Shown here one piece after another: positions 33,872 through 39,439 of a stretch of DNA of 39,439 nucleotides; within the stretch, counting starts at the first letter, position 1, and the number at the start of each line of letters is the position of its first letter. The position numbers and the translations under genes are program-made. The DNA is from a virus. Under the pieces are notes generated by a model. That model searched no databases. It saw only the letters and a program-made list of their open reading frames with translations, and had not been told where the DNA came from. Location: the IMG/VR virus record IMGVR_UViG_3300008113_000196, positions 1-39,439 of that record; one strand, written 5' to 3'.

Positions 33872-34321
33872 ATGAAAGAACAAGATATAACAAAAGTCGA
33901 ATTTTTGTTAATGTGTAACGATAACATCGTAGTTCAAAGGTTCTTTAATGTCAGGAACTTTAATAAGAATGCTCACAAATCGGAAGAGTTTTTCTATCAC
34001 ATTACAAGTCTTTGTAATGAATTGAAGTATGATTTAAAGATGAGATCAGTGTCATATATGTTAGACAATCAATATGAAATTTCTGAAAATCCAGATGTAT
34101 TAAATACATCGATTACTAACGGACCTGAGAATTTTAACTTAATTATTAAACTCGGAGATATGACAATTTGTCAGCGTGAGTTTGATGCTAAAGTATACCC
34201 CCCAAAGGTCAGATATACCGTAGACCTACGCCCAAAGTTAAAAAGCATACTTGCTCAGCTTACTGACATTTTTTCAGGTAAAAATTTTAATTATTTTTAT
34301 CCTGAATTTATCAAAAACTAA
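33872..34321 (+). CDS. Unknown protein between RNase H and helicase genes
   Basis: A 149-residue protein, not recognised. It is predicted to be alpha/beta, with an N-terminal strand-helix pair (VEFLLMCNDNIVVQRFF) and a C-terminal segment (SILAQLTDIFSGKNFNYFYP). Located 8 bases after the RNase H gene and just before the replicative helicase, so a role in replication, such as helicase loading, is possible from context. It is shorter than T4 gp59 (217), and I see no direct similarity to it. Confidence 0.8.
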   Translation: MKEQDITKVEFLLMCNDNIVVQRFFNVRNFNKNAHKSEEFFYHITSLCNELKYDLKMRSVSYMLDNQYEISENPDVLNTSITNGPENFNLIIKLGDMTICQREFDAKVYPPKVRYTVDLRPKLKSILAQLTDIFSGKNFNYFYPEFIKN

Positions 34322-34324
34322 TAC

Positions 34325-34332
34325 TATTTATT
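34325..34332 (+). promoter_or_regulatory. Late-type motif before the helicase gene (weak)
   Basis: TATTTATT, 23 bases before the ATG at 34356. It is the only such motif in the replication block and may be chance in AT-rich DNA. Confidence 0.25.
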
Positions 34333-34340
34333 TTTACTAA

Positions 34341-34437
34341 AGGAGAGAAAACTATATGGCGACAGGTAAAAACTTTTCAGTTACAATTATTAAATCAAAT
34401 TATTGTTGATAAAGATTTTTCACACTCAATTATTGAT
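34341..34437 (+). other. Strong ribosome-binding site and out-of-frame 5' end of the helicase gene
   Basis: AGGAGAG (34341-34347) lies 8 bases before ATG 34356, the best Shine-Dalgarno sequence in the window. From this ATG the frame reads MATGKNFSVTIIKSNYC and stops at 34407-34409. In the +1 frame the coding pattern (QLQLLNQIIVDKDFSHS) runs straight into the helicase ORF and looks like the usual DnaB-type N-terminus. The switch would occur at TTTT (34374-34377), giving MATGKNF-QLQLLNQ. A +1 slip, a homopolymer error, or an AUA start at 34354 in the helicase frame are possible explanations. Confidence 0.65.
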
Positions 34438-35718
34438 GTGATCGAGAACAATTATTTTGAAAACAAGTATTTTAAAATCATCATTCAGATGATTAGAGAG
34501 TATTATACAAAGTATGACCATACACCGTCGTTTGAAACGCTAGAACAAATTACAAAATCGGAATTACAACAAGAACTTGCATCTAAAATTGTTATGGATA
34601 CAATAAAGAAAATTAAAGATGCACCTATCGAGGGAGTGGGTTTTGTACAAGAAAAGGCTTTAAAATTCTGTAAACAACAAGAACTACAAAAAGTAATGGG
34701 TAAGGCTCAGAAGATCATTGATGGTGGTGAGTTCGAGAACTATGATACACTTGAAGAAATGGTCAAAACCGCTCTTCAAGTTGGTGCAAAAGATACTTCT
34801 ATGTTGGATGTATTCTCTAATCTTGATCAAGTACTTGAAGACGATTATAGACACCCAATTCCAATGGGAATACCTGGTATTGACAGATTGTTAAAAGGAG
34901 GTTTGGCAAAAGGAGAAATTGGTGTTATATTAGCTCCTACTGGAGTTGGTAAATCAACAGTCTTAACTAAGATGGCAAACCATGCGTTTAACTTAGGGTT
35001 CAACGTCCTTCAGATCTTTTTTGAGGATAACCCAAAGGTAATTCAAAGAAAGCACTTCACTTTATGGACTAAGATTCATCCTGACGATTTGTCAGAAAAA
35101 AAAGATGAGGTGATGAAAAAAGTTAGAGAAATTGAGGATTCTATGCCAAATAAGTTAATTATGAAAAAGTTACCATCAGATACTATGACGATGTTACAAA
35201 TCAAAAATCAAATTAGAAAAATGGTTTCTGATGGAATTAAAATTGATATGATTGTTTTAGATTACATAGATTGTATTGTACCCGACAAGAACTTAGGTGA
35301 TGAATGGAAAAGTGAAGGTTCGGTGATGAGAGCATTTGAAGCTATGTGTCACGAAATGAATCTTGTTGGTTGGACCGCAACTCAAGGTAACAGATCTTCC
35401 ATATCATCGGAAGTTGTGACTACAGATCAAATGGGTGGCTCAATTAAGAAAGCACAGGTAGGACATGTTATTATTTCAGTGGCAAAAACATTACAACAAA
35501 AAGAAATGAAATTGGCTACTATTGCAATAACTAAGTCTCGAATTGGTGATGACGGTGTTGTGTTTGAAAACTGTAAGTTTGATAACGCAATGATTGAAAT
35601 AGATACAGAAAGCTCAATGACTTTTTTAGGTCTTGAAGAACAAAAAGAAGAAAGACAAAGACAACGTGTTAAAGAACTTTTAGAAAAAAGAAAACAACGA
35701 GAAACACAGTCAAATTAA
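34438..35718 (+). CDS. 41: Replicative DNA helicase (gp41/DnaB-like)
   Basis: Hexameric helicase that moves the replication fork and works with the primase. The main ORF from GTG 34438 gives 426 residues; T4 gp41 is 475. Walker A is APTGVGKST (166-174) after GIPGIDRLLKGGLAKGEIG, the DnaB-family lead-in. Walker B lies in IDMIVLDYID (about 274-283), followed by GWTATQGNR. The N-terminal helical domain begins before 34438: the same frame is coding back to about 34378, so GTG 34438 is probably not the true start (see 34341-34437). The C-terminal 40 residues are charged and helical. NrdB follows after 23 bases. Confidence 0.88.
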   Translation: MIENNYFENKYFKIIIQMIREYYTKYDHTPSFETLEQITKSELQQELASKIVMDTIKKIKDAPIEGVGFVQEKALKFCKQQELQKVMGKAQKIIDGGEFENYDTLEEMVKTALQVGAKDTSMLDVFSNLDQVLEDDYRHPIPMGIPGIDRLLKGGLAKGEIGVILAPTGVGKSTVLTKMANHAFNLGFNVLQIFFEDNPKVIQRKHFTLWTKIHPDDLSEKKDEVMKKVREIEDSMPNKLIMKKLPSDTMTMLQIKNQIRKMVSDGIKIDMIVLDYIDCIVPDKNLGDEWKSEGSVMRAFEAMCHEMNLVGWTATQGNRSSISSEVVTTDQMGGSIKKAQVGHVIISVAKTLQQKEMKLATIAITKSRIGDDGVVFENCKFDNAMIEIDTESSMTFLGLEEQKEERQRQRVKELLEKRKQRETQSN

Positions 35719-35741
35719 CAAATAAATAAATTTTATAATAA

Positions 35742-36689
35742 ATGGAAAAAATACTAGTAGAAAATCCTGGTCGGTTCGTCATCTTCCCTATCGAACACAA
35801 TGATATATGGGAATTTTACAAACAACACCAAGCGGCGTTTTGGACAGCAGAAGAGGTGGATTTAACTAATGACATTAGGGATTGGGAAAATTTAACAGAC
35901 AATGAAAAATACTTCGTTAAGAACGTATTATCATTCTTTGCCGCATCAGACGGAATTGTAAACGAAAACTTAGCGGAAAATTTTTACCGAGAGGTACAAT
36001 ACCCTGAGGCAAAATTCTTTTACGGGTTCCAATTAGCGATGGAAAACATTCACTCACTTATGTATTCATTATTGATTGACACTTACATCAACAACCCCAA
36101 AGAAAAAGATGAATGTTTCAACGCAATAGATAGATTACCAGCAGTTCAAAAGAAAGCAAAGTGGGCTTTAGAATGGATTGAAAAGGCTTCCTTTGCAGAA
36201 AGATTAGTTGCATTTGCGGCTGTTGAAGGTATATTTTTTTCAGGTTCGTTTTGTTCTATTTTTTGGATGAAATCAAGAGGAATTATGCAAGGATTATGTA
36301 ACGCTAACTCACTTATTTTCAAAGACGAAAACTTACATTGTGATTTTGCAATTCACTTATTAAATAATCACTTAGAGAATAAACCGTCTGAAAAAAGAAT
36401 TAAAGAAATTTTATTGTCGGCTCTTGAAATTGAAAAAGAATTCATTACAGAATCACTTCCTGTTTCTTTAATCGGTATGAACTCAAACTTAATGAAACAA
36501 TATCTTGAGTTTGTGGTTGATGGATTACTGATGAAAATGGGATGTAGTAAAGAATTTAATGTGGAACAACCATTCAAATTTATGGAACAAATCGCTGTTG
36601 AAACCAAGGGTAATTTCTTTGAGTCGAGAACAATGGAATATCAGAAAGCAAAACTGAATGAAACAATAACATTTACAGACGACTTTTAA
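35742..36689 (+). CDS. nrdB: Class I ribonucleotide reductase small subunit (eukaryote-like NrdB)
   Basis: Makes the radical used by NrdA to reduce ribonucleotides. All ligands of the di-iron centre can be placed: D40 in [10 protein letters not shown]101 and H104 in ENIHS, E162 in AAVEGIFF, E196 and H199 in KDENLH. The radical tyrosine is Y108 in MYSLLIDTY. The sequence follows mammalian R2 very closely ([52 protein letters not shown]), much more than E. coli NrdB or T4 NrdB. The C-terminal TFTDDF matches the R2 tail that docks on R1. The nrdA gene follows after 10 bases. Confidence 0.95.
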   Translation: MEKILVENPGRFVIFPIEHNDIWEFYKQHQAAFWTAEEVDLTNDIRDWENLTDNEKYFVKNVLSFFAASDGIVNENLAENFYREVQYPEAKFFYGFQLAMENIHSLMYSLLIDTYINNPKEKDECFNAIDRLPAVQKKAKWALEWIEKASFAERLVAFAAVEGIFFSGSFCSIFWMKSRGIMQGLCNANSLIFKDENLHCDFAIHLLNNHLENKPSEKRIKEILLSALEIEKEFITESLPVSLIGMNSNLMKQYLEFVVDGLLMKMGCSKEFNVEQPFKFMEQIAVETKGNFFESRTMEYQKAKLNETITFTDDF

Positions 36690-36699
36690 ATATTAGATT

Positions 36700-39129
36700 A
36701 TGTCATTAAAAATTATTAAACGAGGTGGTGAGGTTGTCTCATTTAATCCACAAAAGATTTACAACAGAGTAAAACGATCTGCGAAAGGTTTGAATGTAAA
36801 TTCAGACGAGATCTTTATTAAAGTTATTACTTCAGTACCAACTGAAGGTGAAGTAACCACAAAAGAACTTGACAAGTTGGTTTACGAGATTGCAGCATCT
36901 TATACAGGTAGTCATCATGACTACTCAAGATTAGCGTCATCGGTTGCAATTTCTTCATATCATAAAGAAACAAATGATAGTTTTTCACAAACTATGATGC
37001 AACTTTATGAGGATGGGATTATAAATAAGAAACTTATTGAGACCATTAAAGAATACGGAGAAGATACAATTGATGCGGTAATCAATCACGAAAATGATTA
37101 TAACTTTGATTACTTTGCTTGGAGATCATTACAAGAAATGTATCTACTGAAACGACCAAATGGAAAAGTAATTGAAAGACCACAACATATGTACATGAGA
37201 GTTGCATTATGGGTCACTTCAAATATTACAGACGCATTTGAATATTATAGATCATTATCTGAACAACTAATTTCAAAGGCAACACCAATTATGATTAACT
37301 CAGGTACTAAAGTTCCTCAATTAGCATCTTGCGTACTTCATTATAATGTCGCTGATTCAAGAAAAGGTTTGTTAGATACATTGACAGATATTTCTACGTT
37401 TTCATCCGATGCTGCAGGTATTGGATTATCTATGTCTAACATTCGTAGTAAAGAAAGTAGAATTTCTAGTTCAGGCGGATATGCTGGAGGTTTGTTAAAA
37501 TATTTAAAAATTGTAAATGAATCACTCAGATTCTTCAATCAGCAAGGTCGTCGACCAGGATCGGCAGCAATATATCTTGAACCATGGCACAAAGATATAT
37601 TTGATTTGTTAGACATTAAAAAGAACACAGGAGCCGAAGAGTTAAGAGCCCGTGATTTATTTACAGCTCTGTGGATTCCTGACAACTTTATGAGGGCGGT
37701 AAAAGAAAACAATAATTGGTATCTATTCTGTCCTAACGACATAAAGAAAGCAGGTTTGAAACCATTACAAGAATGTTATGGAGATGAATATGAAGAGGTT
37801 TATGACAAAGCGGTAACTATGGGACTTGGTAAAAAAGTTAAGGCTCAAGATATTTGGAGTAAAATTGTAGAGTCCCAAGTAGAAACAGGAGTTCCATACC
37901 TTTGTTCTAAGGACAATGCAAATCGTAAAACTAATCATCAGAACATTGGTGTCATTAAACAATCCAATCTTTGTAATGAGATTTATCAATATACTGACGA
38001 AGAAACAACCGCAATTTGTACACTTTCATCTATGGTATTGAAAAACTTTATTAAATCAGGAAAATTTGATTTTGAACTTTTATTTAGTGAAGTTCGTAAA
38101 GTTGTCCGATCTTTGAATAAAGTAGTAGATATAAATAACTATTCAACTGATAAAGGTAAAAAAGGTGGTTTAGAGCAAAGAGCAATTGCTATTGGTACTC
38201 AAGGGTTGGCGGACGTGTTCTATTTAATGGATTATATTTTTACTTCCGAAGAGGCGAAAAAATTAAACAGGGATATCTTTGAAACTATCTACTACGCTGC
38301 GATTTACGAAAGTAATCAATTGTGTATGAACGGTAAATACAAACCATACAATTTTTTTGAAGGGTCACCAATGTCCAAAGGAACATTTCAATTCGATATG
38401 TGGAATTTGGATGAAACAAAACTTTCAGGAATGTGGGATTGGAACAAATTGAAAGAAAATGTTAGATCTTACGGTGTTTGTAATTCATTGTTTACAGCTC
38501 AAATGCCAGTCGCTTCATCAGCAAAAATTACTGGTTCATACGAAATGACAGAACCTGCACATTCGGCAATTTTTAATAGACGAGTTGTTGGAGGTGAAAT
38601 TATGATTGTTAACAAATATCTAATCAATGATTTTGAAAAAATTGGAATTTGGTCTGAAGATTTAAAAAATGAAATTATTTTTAATGAAGGATCAATTCAA
38701 AATATTAACTTTAACAATTATTTAGATTCCGAAGATAAAAATTACAATAAGAAAGTTAAACGAATTGAACACTTAATTCCTAAATATAAAACAATTTGGG
38801 AAATTTCACAAAAACAACTTATTGATATGGCGGCAGATAGAGCGCCATTTATTGACCAATCACAATCGATGAATATCTATATGTCTAACCCTACATTATC
38901 AAAAATTACTTCGTCACATTTTCACTCTTGGGAGAGTGGATTGAAAACACTTTGTTATTATGTCAGAACTAAGGCAATTTCAACAGGAGCAAAACACTTG
39001 GCGATGGATATATCCAAAAGAGAAAAACCAAAGTCAACACCCGAACCTCCTAAAGTGGATTATTCACATTTAAATTTACCAGCAAGACCCGATAATTCTG
39101 ACTTTGAATGTTTTGGTTGTTCATCTTAA
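36700..39129 (+). CDS. nrdA: Class I ribonucleotide reductase large subunit (eukaryote-like NrdA)
   Basis: Reduces ribonucleoside diphosphates to deoxy forms for phage DNA synthesis. The N-terminal ATP-cone (1-90, starting LKIIKRGGEVVSFNPQKIY) gives allosteric control. The redox cysteines are C211 (LASCVLHYN) and C440 (CTLSS); the active site is N423, C425 and E427 in NLCNEI. The 15-residue distance from C425 to C440 equals that of human RRM1, whereas E. coli NrdA has 23, so the enzyme is of the eukaryote-like type, in agreement with its NrdB. The tail ends ECFGCSS with C804 and C807, the pair that receives electrons from thioredoxin or glutaredoxin. In T4 the order is nrdA-nrdB; here it is reversed. 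Confidence 0.96.
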   Translation: MSLKIIKRGGEVVSFNPQKIYNRVKRSAKGLNVNSDEIFIKVITSVPTEGEVTTKELDKLVYEIAASYTGSHHDYSRLASSVAISSYHKETNDSFSQTMMQLYEDGIINKKLIETIKEYGEDTIDAVINHENDYNFDYFAWRSLQEMYLLKRPNGKVIERPQHMYMRVALWVTSNITDAFEYYRSLSEQLISKATPIMINSGTKVPQLASCVLHYNVADSRKGLLDTLTDISTFSSDAAGIGLSMSNIRSKESRISSSGGYAGGLLKYLKIVNESLRFFNQQGRRPGSAAIYLEPWHKDIFDLLDIKKNTGAEELRARDLFTALWIPDNFMRAVKENNNWYLFCPNDIKKAGLKPLQECYGDEYEEVYDKAVTMGLGKKVKAQDIWSKIVESQVETGVPYLCSKDNANRKTNHQNIGVIKQSNLCNEIYQYTDEETTAICTLSSMVLKNFIKSGKFDFELLFSEVRKVVRSLNKVVDINNYSTDKGKKGGLEQRAIAIGTQGLADVFYLMDYIFTSEEAKKLNRDIFETIYYAAIYESNQLCMNGKYKPYNFFEGSPMSKGTFQFDMWNLDETKLSGMWDWNKLKENVRSYGVCNSLFTAQMPVASSAKITGSYEMTEPAHSAIFNRRVVGGEIMIVNKYLINDFEKIGIWSEDLKNEIIFNEGSIQNINFNNYLDSEDKNYNKKVKRIEHLIPKYKTIWEISQKQLIDMAADRAPFIDQSQSMNIYMSNPTLSKITSSHFHSWESGLKTLCYYVRTKAISTGAKHLAMDISKREKPKSTPEPPKVDYSHLNLPARPDNSDFECFGCSS

Positions 39130-39152
39130 AAACTTTTAAGTTTATTAAAATT

Positions 39153-39182
39153 AAAAATCACGGATACTCGTGATTTTTTTTT
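39153..39182 (+). terminator. Rho-independent terminator after nrdA
   Basis: 10-bp stem AAAAATCACG / CGTGATTTTT with loop GATACT and a long T run. Ends the replication and nucleotide operon. Confidence 0.92.
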
Positions 39183-39203
39183 ACTTAAAAAAAACCTAAC
39201 TTA

Positions 39204-39211
39204 TATTTATA
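39204..39211 (+). promoter_or_regulatory. Late-promoter motif before the gp25-like gene
   Basis: TATTTATA, 6 bases before the ATG at 39218. A new late unit starts directly after the nrdA terminator. Confidence 0.6.
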
Positions 39212-39217
39212 TGTGAT

Positions 39218-39439
39218 ATGGCAAATGGTATAACTTATGGAATTTCGTTCCCTTTTGTGGATTCGTTTACAGGTAGATATTTGGACGTTACTAATTCTAC
39301 TGAAGGTGAAATTAGATCTAATCTTGTTCATTTATTATTAACTAGAAAAGGTAGTAGGTATTTTTTGCCTGATTTTGGTACAAGATTATATGAATTTATC
39401 TTCGAACCGTTGGACGGTCCAACGTTTTCCGATATTGAG
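39218..39439 (+). CDS. 25: Baseplate wedge protein (gp25-like), 3' end outside the window
   Basis: First 74 residues of a gp25/W-family baseplate wedge protein. The pattern RSNLVHLLLTRKGSRYFLPD, then FGTRLYEFIFEPLDG, matches the family, where 'l...l.T.kG.r.~~PdfG~~l...lFep.~' is typical (T4 gp25 is 132 residues). gp25 starts sheath assembly at the baseplate. The short N-terminal part before RSNL is also as usual. The start ATG 39218 lies 6 bases after the late motif; an upstream ATG at 39211 is followed at once by a stop. Confidence 0.85.
   Translation, partial: MANGITYGISFPFVDSFTGRYLDVTNSTEGEIRSNLVHLLLTRKGSRYFLPDFGTRLYEFIFEPLDGPTFSDIE

Noticed and set aside
1-39439. tRNA genes, insertion sequences, integrase, attachment sites
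   Set aside because: I looked for them in the gaps between genes; all gaps are short and hold promoter motifs, terminators or A-rich leaders only.

Overview
The window is part of an AT-rich genome of a T4-like contractile-tailed phage (a distant relative of the T4/cyanophage group). The evidence is a set of recognisable T4-type proteins: family B DNA polymerase (gp43), neck and tail-terminator candidates, tail sheath (gp18), tail tube (gp19), a T4_baseplate-family protein (gp26/gp51 type), a tape-measure candidate, two giant baseplate proteins, a gp53/LysM-like wedge protein, gp32, UvsX, RNase H, gp41 helicase, NrdB, NrdA and the start of gp25. I see no tRNA, CRISPR array, integrase or insertion sequence. 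The host cannot be named. Most late genes have A-rich leaders with no Shine-Dalgarno sequence, and the ribonucleotide reductase is of the eukaryote-like class I type. Both would fit a Bacteroidota host, but this is only an inference.

Layout. (1) 1-2051: 3' part of the DNA polymerase gene on +, with a 29-base tandem duplication inside it. (2) 1992-7494: a minus-strand block, read from right to left: SNF2-type helicase, a metallopeptidase/Mn-superoxide-dismutase fusion, a gp13-like neck protein and a small unknown protein. (3) 7552-30605: a long plus-strand morphogenesis block: neck, tail terminator, sheath, a HAD-type phosphatase, tube, baseplate/chaperone gene with a possible +1 frameshift extension, tape measure, a 1705-residue baseplate protein with an OmpA-like domain, gp53/LysM-like wedge, a 2357-residue hub protein, and two small genes. 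A short minus-strand gene (9104-9268) sits inside this block. (4) 30654-39129: replication and nucleotide metabolism: gp32, a small gene, uvsX, RNase H, an unknown gene, gp41, nrdB, nrdA. (5) 39204-39439: another late gene begins (gp25-like wedge, cut by the window end).

Regulation. An octamer TATTTAT followed by A, C or T recurs on the coding strand 3-37 bases upstream of most morphogenesis genes on both strands. It is not found in front of gp32, uvsX, RNase H, nrdB or nrdA. I read it as this phage's late promoter core; it differs from the T4 late promoter TATAAATA. In several genes it lies only 3-6 bases before the ATG, which suggests leaderless or nearly leaderless late mRNAs. The gp32 gene has instead a sigma70-like TTGACT-N17-TATAAT promoter just after a strong terminator.

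The most unusual items are the single gene that joins a zinc metallopeptidase, a complete manganese-type superoxide dismutase and a long unknown C-terminal region, transcribed with virion genes; a candidate +1 frameshift at UUU-UUU-CGG in the gp26-like gene; a second apparent +1 discontinuity at the 5' end of the gp41 helicase gene; the tandem duplication in the polymerase palm; an OmpA-like domain in a baseplate protein; and an exact 60-residue repeat array in the hub protein.
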